Shown here: in pieces, positions 1 to 7,391 of the stretch
How positions within the stretch are numbered: position 1 is the first letter of the stretch
Layout: each line of letters starts with the position of its first letter
The notes under the pieces: generated by a model
Databases searched by the model: none
Seen by the model: the letters and a program-made list of their open reading frames with translations, nothing else
What the model was told of the DNA's origin: nothing
From: Methanoregula sp.
GTDB taxonomy: Archaea; Halobacteriota; Methanomicrobia; Methanomicrobiales; Methanospirillaceae
Assembly (NCBI GenBank): GCA_003136075.1
Contig: PNBP01000195.1
Coordinates: 1-9,789 of the forward strand
Length of the DNA: 9,789 nucleotides
Direction: 5' to 3'
Made by a program: the position numbers and the translations under genes

Positions 1-1
1 T

Positions 2-1510
2 TGAGTCCGAGAGCGGTTCGATCAGTTGCGTAGTATCCCACGGGAACCGGGTACCGAGCCCGACGCGGCGGGTGCATGCCCAGTCCTTGAGCCAGTCCAC
101 GGTCCGGTCAAATTCGGTGCGGACTTCCGGGGGAACGAGAGTCATGTCTTTTAAGTGATCGGCAACCTGTGCCTTCCATGCCGGGTCGCTGTATTTCAGG
201 AACCACTGGTCGTGCAGGATCTTGACCATCACCTTGTTACCGCACCGGCAGATGACCGGGCGGGAATCAAACTCGTACATGACTACCGAATCGTACTTGT
301 CGATCATCTCTTGGGCAACGTCTTCGCGGGCGATCTTGACCGGTTTGCCCCCGTACTTTGCAAAGAGTTTTCCTTTCGAGAATTCGGCGGAGTAGATCTC
401 CTGCGTAAGTGCGTCCATCCGGCTGTCCATCTGGTGGGCAATCCCTGCTTTTTCGACCGCGAACTGCGCCGGGATCTCGCCGTATCCCTCCACCTTGATG
501 AGCGGGATCGGCTTTATCTGCGTGTATTTTCCCTGCTGCTGGAGGTCGCGGAGGGCGATGAAGTCAAAGGGTGCATGGGCGGGAACGCTCATGACCATGC
601 CGCTTGCCATGTCAGCATCCACGAAGTCTGCAGGGAGAATCGGGACTTCTCCGCAGAGCGGGTGGCTGACCATCTTGTCGATCAGGTCTTTACCGGCAAT
701 CTCTTCTTTGACCTCAACCGTGTGGTCCTGCAGGGTGAGTTTTTCTGCTGCCTCTTTTGAGATGATCCATGCCTTGCCGTCAACAAGAGCCTTCACATAC
801 GTAACCGACGGGTTTACCCAGAGGTTTGTGACCCCGTGGATCGTTTCCGGGCGCAGGGTTGCTGTGGGGATGAACGAATCCCCGTAACGGAACATAACCA
901 GCGTGAACTTGATCACTTCTGCCTTGTCGCCTTCGAGGAGATCATGGTCACCAACCGGGTTGTCGTCCACCGTGCAGTACCGTACAGGGTGCACTCCCTT
1001 GATTACGTGCCCGGCTTCATACAGGTGTTTCCATTGCCATTCTACGAATTTGCTGTACGTGGGATCGACGGTAATAAACCGCCGGCGCCAGTCAATGGAG
1101 AGACCGCATGCCGTCATCACCCGCTGGTATTCGGCGGCAAAGTGTCGGACGATGGTCAATGGATCGGTGAACTCCTTTAAGACGTCCTGCGGGACTTTGT
1201 AGAGGTCCCGGTACAGGTGGATCGTTTGTGGATCGTTTCGTGCGATCCGTTTGGAGATACCGACCACTGGTGCCCCTGTAACATGGAATGCCATCGGGTA
1301 AAGCACCTGTTTACCCCGCATCCGCCAGAACCGTGCAATCACATCGGGGACGATGTACGTCCTCCCATGTCCGACATGCATCGCACCGCTCGGGTACGGG
1401 AATGCGACGTTCAGGTAATATTTTTCGAGTTTTGACGGGTTGGACTCAAAGGCATGGGTCCACCGTTCCTGTGCTTCTTCTTCAAATTTGCCCAGATCAA
1501 ATTCGCTCAA
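2..1510 (-). CDS. leuS: Leucyl-tRNA synthetase, archaeal type (N-terminal 503 residues; C-terminal part outside the window)
   Basis: This class I aminoacyl-tRNA synthetase charges tRNA-Leu with leucine in the cytoplasm. The visible 503 residues contain the class I signature HVGH at residues 45-48 (in [16 protein letters not shown]). They also contain the inserted CP1 editing domain, with the Thr-rich [17 protein letters not shown] segment (about 218-234) and the SVPAHAPFD segment with its conserved Asp at 316. After these come the CRCG pair (421-424), HDQWFLKY (433-440) and [12 protein letters not shown] (about 476-487), all typical of archaeal/eukaryotic LeuRS. The KMSKS loop and anticodon-binding part lie beyond the left edge; full-length relatives are usually over 900 residues. 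The start is taken as TTG at 1510 because GGTGA (1518-1522) sits 7 bases upstream. GTG at 1516 would be too close to it, and an in-frame stop lies at 1532-1534. The gene lies 51 bases downstream of the PIN-ATPase gene on the same strand, so co-transcription is likely. A ValRS/IleRS assignment fits the motifs less well. Confidence 0.95.
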   Translation of the reverse strand, partial: MSEFDLGKFEEEAQERWTHAFESNPSKLEKYYLNVAFPYPSGAMHVGHGRTYIVPDVIARFWRMRGKQVLYPMAFHVTGAPVVGISKRIARNDPQTIHLYRDLYKVPQDVLKEFTDPLTIVRHFAAEYQRVMTACGLSIDWRRRFITVDPTYSKFVEWQWKHLYEAGHVIKGVHPVRYCTVDDNPVGDHDLLEGDKAEVIKFTLVMFRYGDSFIPTATLRPETIHGVTNLWVNPSVTYVKALVDGKAWIISKEAAEKLTLQDHTVEVKEEIAGKDLIDKMVSHPLCGEVPILPADFVDADMASGMVMSVPAHAPFDFIALRDLQQQGKYTQIKPIPLIKVEGYGEIPAQFAVEKAGIAHQMDSRMDALTQEIYSAEFSKGKLFAKYGGKPVKIAREDVAQEMIDKYDSVVMYEFDSRPVICRCGNKVMVKILHDQWFLKYSDPAWKAQVADHLKDMTLVPPEVRTEFDRTVDWLKDWACTRRVGLGTRFPWDTTQLIEPLSDS

Positions 1511-1517
1511 AATCACT

Positions 1518-1522
1518 TCACC
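1518..1522 (-). promoter_or_regulatory. Ribosome binding site of leuS
   Basis: The minus strand reads GGTGA here, the classical archaeal complement of the 16S rRNA 3' end, 7 bases before a TTG codon at 1510-1508. This spacing decides for the TTG start over the in-frame GTG at 1516, which would be only one base away. Confidence 0.65.
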
Positions 1523-1536
1523 TTCGAAAGTTTAGT

Positions 1537-1554
1537 AAAAAACAACATTGTTGT
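1537..1554 (-). terminator. Small hairpin plus T-run between the PIN-ATPase gene and leuS
   Basis: On the minus strand ACAAC-AAT-GTTGT forms a 5-base-pair stem whose distal arm runs directly into TTTTTT (1542-1537). It resembles a weak intrinsic or T-tract terminator located 8 bases after the PIN-ATPase stop codon. It may attenuate read-through into leuS. The T-run could instead serve as an AT-rich promoter element for leuS. The stem is short and A/T-rich, so the call is tentative. Confidence 0.35.
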
Positions 1555-1561
1555 ATGTGGT

Positions 1562-3529
1562 CTATACCGGCCGCAGCTTGATGATCTCGTTATTCTGGTA
1601 GCGTCTCATCATTTCCTGCGCGATGCTTGAATTTCTTGCAAGGTTGATCTCGCCCTGTTCATTTACCGTCGCTGTAAAGAGATACTCCTTGCCGGCAAAG
1701 ACGTCCACGATTTTACCGCTCTGGTCCGGAGCGACAATAGTGAGTTGTTTTTTGTCGGTCTGGATTTTTATCCCACCACCGGCATCGAAGTCCCCCTCAT
1801 TTTTTGGCTGTTGATGCTGGCGTTCGAAATCGGAGTTCGGTTTGATATCAATCCCGACACCGATTTTGTTGACGATGGCAGAGATGTTTTTCCCTCCTTT
1901 TCCGATAGCGGCAGGGACATCCTTGTCGTCAATATAGACGATCGCTTTTGTGTCGCTGATCATCTGGACTTCGACTGCACCATCGGTATAACGCCCGATC
2001 TCGCGCTGGATCTCTTTCTCCATAAGTTTCCATCCGGGACGGTCTTCATTCTCCGGTTTTGGGGTTACATCCTGTATCGTGGAAAGGGAGCTGCGGGTGT
2101 TTTCAAGCGCGGCTACCGGGTGACCAAAATGCTGGACAGGTGGAGCCTGCGGGGTTTTTACCGGGGCAGGTGCCGCTGGTACCGATACCATCGGCATAAC
2201 AATGGTCTGGCCATCGTAGCGGAAGATATCAAGGGCGAGTTTACCGGTTTCGTAATCGGTAACGGTTGTCACGGGCCGGATATGCATCTCGTTTGCCATG
2301 CCTTCGGGAGCCTTGATGGTGAACCCGACATCGTAGATCTTTGTTACGATGCCCCGTTCAAGGAAGACGATCGTGTTGACAACCTGCGAAAGCACAGAGA
2401 AGTCAACCCGGTCTGAAAACCGCTGGACGGCGTCCTGCACGCTGTTTGCATGGATAACGCCGACCATACCAAGGCCTGCAAGCCGCATGTCGGAAAAGAC
2501 GCCGAAATCTTCGTTCTTGCGGAGTTCGTCAAAGATCACAAAGTCCGGGCGGACAAGCAGGAGGATGTCTGCAGTATTGGTCATGCTGCCGTCAAGCGTC
2601 GTGTACTGGGTAATCTGGTCCGGCACCTGTAATTCCCGGGGAGCCTCCATGGTCTTGACGACAAACCCGGAATCGGAAAGGAACGTCGCGACACTCTGGG
2701 CGAGGGTCGTCTTTCCGGAGCCGGGAGAACCGGCAATGATGAGCCCACGGTTTTCTGAGATAATCCGCTTCTTGATGATGTCGGATTTTGCATAGTTTTC
2801 AAGCGTTACATCCACGATCGGGCGGACAGCGGTGATCTCCATGCCATCCGAGAACGGCCTGCGTGCGATAGCGATCCGCATCGAACCGATCTGCACCACG
2901 GTGATCCCACGCTTTTCGACTTCGATAAATCCGTCAGGATCGCGTTTTGCCCGTTCAAGAATTTCCTGCGCAAGGTTGCGAAGCTCGTATTCGCTGACCG
3001 GCTGGTCGCGGATCTTGACAAGTTTCATGTCATTGATCGTGCCCTTCTTTGCCGAGGGGCTGACTCGCTCTTTCAGGTAGACCGCGATTGTGTGTTCATC
3101 AAAGAACTGGTCGATCCCAAGGGGGACAAAGTCGCTGATCTGCGGCTTTAGGTAAATGACGTCCAGTCCTTTTGCCCGTGCCACTTCTGCCTGCACGTTG
3201 TCGCTGGTGATGAAACGTGCAGAATTCTCGATGGCGATGTTTCGGATCATCGCATCGATCTCGCCGCCGCTTGCCAGCTTTACCTGTTCAAGCGTGGGCC
3301 GGATACCGGAGAATTTGAGTTCTATGGTTTTTTCTTCGGCCATTTTGCAGAGCGACTGCAGCTCGTTCAAGCCCGAGAAACCAATTTCACGTCCATTGTT
3401 TGCCTGGGCTTCAAGTTCTGCAATGACTGCTTCCGGGACGATTATTGTTGCACCTTTGTATTCACCGGCTTTTATCATCGAGGTTATGCGTCCGTCAATA
3501 AGGACGCTTGTATCAGGTACTAGTATCAT
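1562..3529 (-). CDS. PIN domain / PilT-type ATPase / KH domain protein
   Basis: This 655-residue protein is of the archaeal PINc-ATPase-KH family. The N-terminal PIN domain (about 1-135) keeps all expected acidic metal ligands: D6 (in VPDTSVLIDG), E38, D92 and D110. The central ATPase of the PilT/VirB11 secretion-ATPase class (about 225-400) has Walker A GSPGSGKTT (267-275), a Walker B ending in FDE (333-335) and the VIHANS motif around H360. A Pro/Ala-rich linker (about 448-475) precedes a KH RNA/DNA-binding domain with its GKGG loop at 543-546, and then a beta-rich C-terminal tail. The cytoplasmic protein probably acts on nucleic acid. Sulfolobus relatives (PINA) are reported to be hexameric ATPases that promote Holliday-junction migration; whether that applies here is inference. 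The ATG at 3529 is preceded by GAGAGG with 9 bases spacing. It is the upstream partner of leuS. Length and domains look complete, with no sign of damage. Confidence 0.93.
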   Translation of the reverse strand: MILVPDTSVLIDGRITSMIKAGEYKGATIIVPEAVIAELEAQANNGREIGFSGLNELQSLCKMAEEKTIELKFSGIRPTLEQVKLASGGEIDAMIRNIAIENSARFITSDNVQAEVARAKGLDVIYLKPQISDFVPLGIDQFFDEHTIAVYLKERVSPSAKKGTINDMKLVKIRDQPVSEYELRNLAQEILERAKRDPDGFIEVEKRGITVVQIGSMRIAIARRPFSDGMEITAVRPIVDVTLENYAKSDIIKKRIISENRGLIIAGSPGSGKTTLAQSVATFLSDSGFVVKTMEAPRELQVPDQITQYTTLDGSMTNTADILLLVRPDFVIFDELRKNEDFGVFSDMRLAGLGMVGVIHANSVQDAVQRFSDRVDFSVLSQVVNTIVFLERGIVTKIYDVGFTIKAPEGMANEMHIRPVTTVTDYETGKLALDIFRYDGQTIVMPMVSVPAAPAPVKTPQAPPVQHFGHPVAALENTRSSLSTIQDVTPKPENEDRPGWKLMEKEIQREIGRYTDGAVEVQMISDTKAIVYIDDKDVPAAIGKGGKNISAIVNKIGVGIDIKPNSDFERQHQQPKNEGDFDAGGGIKIQTDKKQLTIVAPDQSGKIVDVFAGKEYLFTATVNEQGEINLARNSSIAQEMMRRYQNNEIIKLRPV

Positions 3530-3538
3530 AAAATATTT

Positions 3539-3544
3539 CCTCTC
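3539..3544 (-). promoter_or_regulatory. Ribosome binding site of the PIN-ATPase gene
   Basis: GAGAGG on the minus strand lies 9 bases upstream of the ATG at 3529-3527 and supports that start. Confidence 0.6.
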
Positions 3545-3599
3545 GTATTGTGTTCTATGGTATGCTCTTGTATGCTATTCCTGAGATTGTGGGAACCTC

Positions 3600-3707
3600 T
3601 GCGAGTGCTCGCATGTTTCCTGTCTCACCGGCACTCCGGTTATACGTGCCATATGTACCGGTATTGTCCAACGACCGTAAAGATCGTTGATACGGTAGAT
3701 ATTACCC
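3600..3707 (-). promoter_or_regulatory. Hairpin-rich upstream region, possible structured leader of the PIN-ATPase gene
   Basis: Several short inverted repeats are packed together here. They are TGCGAG-TG-CTCGCA (3600-3613), ACCGG-CACT-CCGGT (3627-3640), an alternative GGCAC/GTGCC pairing (3630-3634 with 3646-3650), ACCGTA/TACGGT (3674-3679 with 3691-3696) and GGTA/TACC (3695-3698 with 3704-3707). Base composition is host-like, unlike the AT-rich sequence that begins about 30 bases further right. If transcription starts downstream of the TATA-like box at 3715-3721 on the minus strand, this would be a leader of roughly 160 bases. A small non-coding RNA is an alternative. No known riboswitch class was recognised. 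Confidence 0.35.
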
Positions 3708-3714
3708 CGCAGGG

Positions 3715-3721
3715 TTTATAA
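3715..3721 (-). promoter_or_regulatory. TATA-like box (minus strand TTATAAA)
   Basis: This is the best match to an archaeal TATA box in the divergent intergenic region. On the minus strand it would place a start of transcription near 3690, giving the PIN-ATPase gene a long leader. The motif is nearly symmetrical and could also be read on the plus strand toward the STAND gene. There is no experimental support in the window. Confidence 0.35.
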
Positions 3722-3772
3722 GGAGTTCGGGGGATTGGGGATCTTAAAACCAAATTAAAAATCGGATAAGAA

Positions 3773-3788
3773 GTGATTAAATAATCAC
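3773..3788. promoter_or_regulatory. 16-base palindrome upstream of the STAND gene, candidate operator
   Basis: GTGATTA-AA-TAATCAC is a perfect inverted repeat with 7-base arms and a 2-base centre. It is located 68 bases upstream of the ATG at 3857, in an AT-rich region. The size and symmetry fit a binding site for a dimeric helix-turn-helix regulator. Chance formation in AT-rich DNA is possible, but the G/C bases at the ends of both arms make it stand out. Confidence 0.35.
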
Positions 3789-3829
3789 ATCGAGAATAAG
3801 GAATAATTAAAAAATTACACTAGTCCAAG

Positions 3830-3840
3830 AATAATAAATT
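3830..3840 (+). promoter_or_regulatory. Possible TATA element of the STAND gene
   Basis: AATAATAAATT lies about 23 bases upstream of the ATG at 3857. This would suit a nearly leaderless transcript, and no ribosome binding site is visible before that ATG. Many AT-rich stretches nearby could serve equally well. Confidence 0.22.
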
Positions 3841-3856
3841 TGAATTGGTTTTAAAT

Positions 3857-6592
3857 ATGTCAAACGGTTTGGATTTTTATCTTCAACCTCCTGCGATTTG
3901 GCAACAATTTGAAACATTATGTTTGGAACTATTTGGTGAATTATTTGGAAATGTTGAAACGCAAAAATATGGTAGGCCCGGGCAAACCCAACAAGGTGTC
4001 GATATTATTCATTTTATTGTTGCAAAGAATGAGTGGATTGGAATACAGTGTAAACAAAAAGAAGTCTATCCCCAAAAATTCTTATTAGAAAGCGAGGTAC
4101 TGGATGCTGTTGAAGACGCAAAAAAATTCCAGCCAAAACTATCGAAATTGGTAATTGCTACTACAGCCCGAAGGGATGTAAAAATTCAAACCCTTGCTGC
4201 AAAAATTACAGATGAAAATACAAAAAACGGTCTTTTTTCGGTTCAAGTGTGCTCGTGGGATGACCTTCAAGATCTGTTATTCAAGTATCCAGATTTAATT
4301 AAACGCTTTTATCCTTCAATAACCGTAAATTCAAAACCAGAAGAAAATAATGATCAATTAATATCATTTGTTGCAAATCCTCAATTCACCGGACGAATGG
4401 AAATTTTTAACAATATTGATGGTTTTTTTTCGAAGGACTCACACTCTCCAATAAATATTGCTTTGAATGGTCTTGGAGGTGTTGGGAAAACTGAAATCGC
4501 GAAAGAATATGCGCAAATCCATAAAAATGAGTATAATAGAATTTTATTCGTCAGTGCAACATCATCCGAAGTAACATCATCAACGATATCAGGATCTGCA
4601 TCTTCTTTCCATATCGATGCATCAGCGATTAGTGATAAAAAAGTTTTAGTTAAACAGGTTATTCGACAAATTGAACAAACCGGTCCAAATCTAATAATAT
4701 TCGACAATGCAGAAACACCTGGAGATTTGGAAGAATTTTTGCCCAAATCAGGAAAAAATTATGTTATTGTCACGTCTCGAAATCCCTTGTGGAACTCAAT
4801 TGCACATCCTATAAGTGTTGATGTCTTTAAAAGAGAGGAATCTATAGAATTTTTTGTTAAAAAAACCGGACAAGAACAAGATTTGAATGCAATAAATGAA
4901 TTATCAAATGAATTGGGAGATTTACCATTAGCTCTTGAACAAGCGGCATCTTATATTATTGAAACAGGAAGAACAGTTCCTGATTACCTCAGTTTATATC
5001 GACAATATCCAATTAAATTGCTAACTCATAAAACGAAGAGCTCAAATTATCCTGTTGCTCTTGCAAAAACATGGGATCTATCCTTCAAGAAAATTGTGGA
5101 TGAATATCCCATTGCATCAGATTTTTTGAATTTATGTGCATTTCTTGCACCTGATAAGATTCCTTTGGATCTGTTAAGTGATCATAATACCTTATTTCCA
5201 AAAAATTTAGCTGATGCAATTTCTGATTCTTTAAAATTTGATGAAATAATTGCATCACTTTTGAGGTATTCGTTAATTAAGCGTAATGGAAATTATCTAA
5301 CAATTCATCGTCTAGTTCAAGCAGTAATTCGCAGCAACCTTAATAAAAGCGATAAAAAAGAATGGACAAAATTAGTTTTACATTTAACGAGTGATGCGTT
5401 TCCAGAAAATATACACGATTATCAAATTTGGAAAAAATGTTCGGATTTATTACCCCATTCATTAGTAGCTTTAGATCAATCTGAAGAATTTGATTTTAAA
5501 ACAGATGTTAAAAAATCTCAACTGTTAATTAAAGTGGGCCTCTATTTGGAAACACAAGCCGAATATGAAAAAGCTAAAAAAATGTTTTCAAAGGCATTGG
5601 AAATTGATAAACGGATATTTGGACGAGAAAATCCAGCAATCATTAAAGACTTAAATTATATCGGGGATCTTTATCGACATTTAGAAGATTATTACTCAGC
5701 GAAAAAAAGGTACGAGCAAGCATTAGTGATTGCAGAAAAAAAATTGCCTGAGAATCATCCAGAGATTGCTCTATGCTATAATAATCTTGGATTAAATTAT
5801 TGGGATTTTTGTAAGTATGATACAGCAATAGAATATTTGAAAAAGTCTCTTGCCATTCATAAGGAAATTTTAGGATGTGAAAATCCTTTCGTAGCGTCTT
5901 GTTTAACGAATTTAGGTCTAGTGTATCTAGATTTAAATAATTATGATCAAGCTGAAAAAAACTTATTGAAAGCTCTCGAAATTGATGAAAAAATATATAA
6001 ATTCAATCATCTAGAAATATCTTTGGATCATAGGAATCTTGGAGATTTATACCTTAATCTAAATAATATTGACTTAGCGAAAGAGCATTATGACACAGCT
6101 TCACAAATTAATCAATCCATTTTTGGATTGAGCCATCCGGAAATTTCTAAAGATTTAACAAAACAAGGATTTCTCTGTTTGGAGATTAACGATTTTACAG
6201 GCGCGAAAGAAAAATTTCAGGCGGCCTATGAAATCGACTCTCATTTTTTCGATAAAACCCGTCCTACAATTGGGTTAGATCTTGATAATATTGGTTATGT
6301 TTTACTTAGATTGGATGACTATTTAGGTGCAAAAGAAAAATTTTTACAATTTTTTGAAATTGCGAAATTAAATTATGGATACTATCATATCAATACTGCT
6401 AAATCTTTAATGCATTTAGCTGATGCCGATGCGGCTCTTGACGATATTGATGGATGTGAAAAAAAATATCTGCAAGTCCTAGATATTTTTCTTCAACTTT
6501 TTGGTGACAAGGATGAAAGAGTCCAGCATTATAAACAAGTAATTGAAAAAATTCGCGAGTGTGAACTTCGGAATATCCCAAATTCAACGTAA
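3857..6592 (+). CDS. PD-(D/E)xK nuclease - NB-ARC (STAND) NTPase - TPR protein, putative antiviral defence effector
   Basis: This 911-residue cytoplasmic protein has three parts, numbered from ATG 3857. Residues 1-155 form an Mrr-like restriction endonuclease fold: a Glu-rich first helix (FETLCLELFGELFG), then RPGQTQQGVDI with Asp49, IGIQCKQK with Gln64 and Lys66 (the QxK form of PD-(D/E)xK), and ATTARRD. Residues about 175-395 form an NB-ARC NTPase. It has Walker A GLGGVGKTE (K211, T212), Walker B LIIFD (D283), TSR at 306-308 and GDLPLAL at 354-360. A winged-helix region (about 400-495, LCAFLAPDKIP and IHRLVQAVIR) follows. Residues 557-892 are eight TPR units of exactly 42 residues each, of the kinesin-light-chain type. 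STAND proteins with this plan sense a ligand through the repeats, oligomerise with nucleotide and activate the N-terminal effector; Avs defence proteins work this way. Degradation of DNA upon phage sensing is inference. An in-frame TTG at 3845 would add four residues. The gene is alone and much more AT-rich than its neighbours, suggesting horizontal transfer. Confidence 0.9.
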   Translation: MSNGLDFYLQPPAIWQQFETLCLELFGELFGNVETQKYGRPGQTQQGVDIIHFIVAKNEWIGIQCKQKEVYPQKFLLESEVLDAVEDAKKFQPKLSKLVIATTARRDVKIQTLAAKITDENTKNGLFSVQVCSWDDLQDLLFKYPDLIKRFYPSITVNSKPEENNDQLISFVANPQFTGRMEIFNNIDGFFSKDSHSPINIALNGLGGVGKTEIAKEYAQIHKNEYNRILFVSATSSEVTSSTISGSASSFHIDASAISDKKVLVKQVIRQIEQTGPNLIIFDNAETPGDLEEFLPKSGKNYVIVTSRNPLWNSIAHPISVDVFKREESIEFFVKKTGQEQDLNAINELSNELGDLPLALEQAASYIIETGRTVPDYLSLYRQYPIKLLTHKTKSSNYPVALAKTWDLSFKKIVDEYPIASDFLNLCAFLAPDKIPLDLLSDHNTLFPKNLADAISDSLKFDEIIASLLRYSLIKRNGNYLTIHRLVQAVIRSNLNKSDKKEWTKLVLHLTSDAFPENIHDYQIWKKCSDLLPHSLVALDQSEEFDFKTDVKKSQLLIKVGLYLETQAEYEKAKKMFSKALEIDKRIFGRENPAIIKDLNYIGDLYRHLEDYYSAKKRYEQALVIAEKKLPENHPEIALCYNNLGLNYWDFCKYDTAIEYLKKSLAIHKEILGCENPFVASCLTNLGLVYLDLNNYDQAEKNLLKALEIDEKIYKFNHLEISLDHRNLGDLYLNLNNIDLAKEHYDTASQINQSIFGLSHPEISKDLTKQGFLCLEINDFTGAKEKFQAAYEIDSHFFDKTRPTIGLDLDNIGYVLLRLDDYLGAKEKFLQFFEIAKLNYGYYHINTAKSLMHLADADAALDDIDGCEKKYLQVLDIFLQLFGDKDERVQHYKQVIEKIRECELRNIPNST

Positions 6593-6832
6593 TTTGGAGA
6601 AATCTACTACATTAGACTCATTTTCAATTTTGGAAGCAACTAACACCTATCACTCGGTTTAAAAATGGTTCAAGTTGGACTTGCTTCTATAGAACTAATG
6701 AAGATCCCACTCCTACCGTATGGCCACCTTTTCCTCCATCCGGATTACTTTTTGCCATCCTATCTCCCGCCACCAGACTGTTCGGTGATGTGGGGTCCTG
6801 TTGAGTCACAGATACCAGCGACGAGCATCAAT

Positions 6833-6853
6833 TGTACCCATCCGACCCCCCTC
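6833..6853 (+). repeat. Short repeat copy A (TGTACC-N3-CCGACCCCC type)
   Basis: The sequence TGTACC-CAT-CCGACCCCC followed by CTC matches copy B at 6947 in the same orientation with identical spacing. The shared blocks are TGTACC and CCGACCCCC around a variable trinucleotide. Together with the inverted copy at 7039-7066 this indicates a small dispersed repeat in the intergenic region. Confidence 0.5.
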
Positions 6854-6943
6854 CCCCTCAGCTCACAAAATGCAATCCAGACACCGGCAATATGTGACGA
6901 TAATTTTGTCAAAATGAGCGGTCGCGAGCGCTGGCCTAAACAC

Positions 6944-7066
6944 AAATGTACCTGCCCGACCCCCTCAATCATCTATCAGATCTGCATGAAAAATGACGCA
7001 GTTTTACGACGTATATTTTGAGTGGACTTGGTAAAATGTGTTTGAGGGGGTCAGGCAGTGTACTTT
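6944..7066. repeat. Inverted-repeat element of about 120 bases (copies B and C as its arms)
   Basis: The left arm (6944-6971) and right arm (7039-7066) are imperfect inverted repeats. GACCCCCTCAA (6958-6968) pairs perfectly with TTGAGGGGGTC (7042-7052), one mismatch follows, and then CTGCC pairs with GGCAG, with further AAAGTAC-like ends. About 67 bases lie between the arms and encode nothing recognisable. The layout recalls a MITE or a REP-like hairpin unit. No target-site duplication could be made out with confidence, so mobility is not shown. Confidence 0.45.
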
Positions 7067-7154
7067 AGATCGTGCGACGCTGCGACTTCCCATATCTCCG
7101 GCCCGGACTTGCGTGTGGAATGGTGCGGTTTTGCAATAATTGATTTTGTGGTTT

Positions 7155-7197
7155 GATACCTCATGGATCATGAGATGCCCCCCATGGGGGGTATATC
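7155..7197. repeat. Two adjacent perfect hairpins, possible three-way-junction structure
   Basis: CTCATG-GAT-CATGAG (7160-7174) is followed three bases later by the perfect palindrome CCCCCCATGGGGGG (7178-7191). The flanks ATACC (7156-7160) and GGTAT (7190-7194) can pair with each other, enclosing both. No T-run follows, so this is not a standard terminator. Function is unknown; protein-binding palindromes or a small RNA are possible. Confidence 0.4.
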
Positions 7198-7391
7198 GTA
7201 CTGAGGCAGGTGCCCCTATCAGTTTCCATAAATTACCCCTCACCCTGCAGCGACCTGGTTCCCCCGGTTCACGCCCTTTTTGTTCAGGAATTTTCATTGT
7301 CAATTACCTGTACCAGGACTGACGTACACTTTCACCCCCCACAAATCCCATCCTCATCTTTGGTATCTTCCTACATGAATGGGGAAAATAT

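Larger units (their letters stand above)
6593..7391. other. Long intergenic region without a convincing gene
   Basis: About 800 bases separate the STAND gene from the next plausible gene. The left 70 bases are AT-rich like the STAND gene; beyond about 6690 the composition returns toward host level with C-rich tracts. Open frames at 6665-7021 (plus) and 7004-7303 (minus) give low-complexity, Pro/Cys/Ser-rich products without domain-like character or ribosome sites. The stretch does contain a short repeat family (6833-7066) and adjacent hairpins (7155-7197), listed separately. No tRNA, CRISPR or transposase remnant was recognised. Confidence 0.6.

Noticed and set aside
2..1510. Valyl- or isoleucyl-tRNA synthetase
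   Set aside because: The HVGHGRTY context, the [17 protein letters not shown] editing segment and [12 protein letters not shown] are the archaeal LeuRS pattern.
155..1581. Several plus-strand open frames of 70-200 residues
   Set aside because: They lie antisense to the leucyl-tRNA synthetase gene, whose motifs are unmistakable; the long open frames are a by-product of its codon use.
1745..2795. Plus-strand open frames of 223 and 148 residues
   Set aside because: They are antisense to the ATPase and KH parts of the PIN-ATPase gene and show no domain-like features.
3725..6690. Genomic island with integrase and att sites
   Set aside because: Composition suggests transfer, but no integrase, tRNA gene or convincing flanking direct repeats were found.
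6665..7021. Plus-strand open frame of 118 residues
   Set aside because: Its product is Pro/Cys/Ser-rich with no domain character, there is no ribosome site, and it runs across the inverted-repeat element.
6833..7066. CRISPR array
   Set aside because: There are only three short imperfect copies, one inverted, with unequal distances and no cas gene in the window.
7244..7290. tRNA fragment (GGTTC-like T-arm sequences near 7256-7270)
   Set aside because: No acceptor stem, D-arm or anticodon arm could be assembled around it.
7004..7303. Minus-strand open frame of 99 residues
   Set aside because: It crosses the repeat arm and both hairpins; the composition does not resemble a protein and no start signal is visible.
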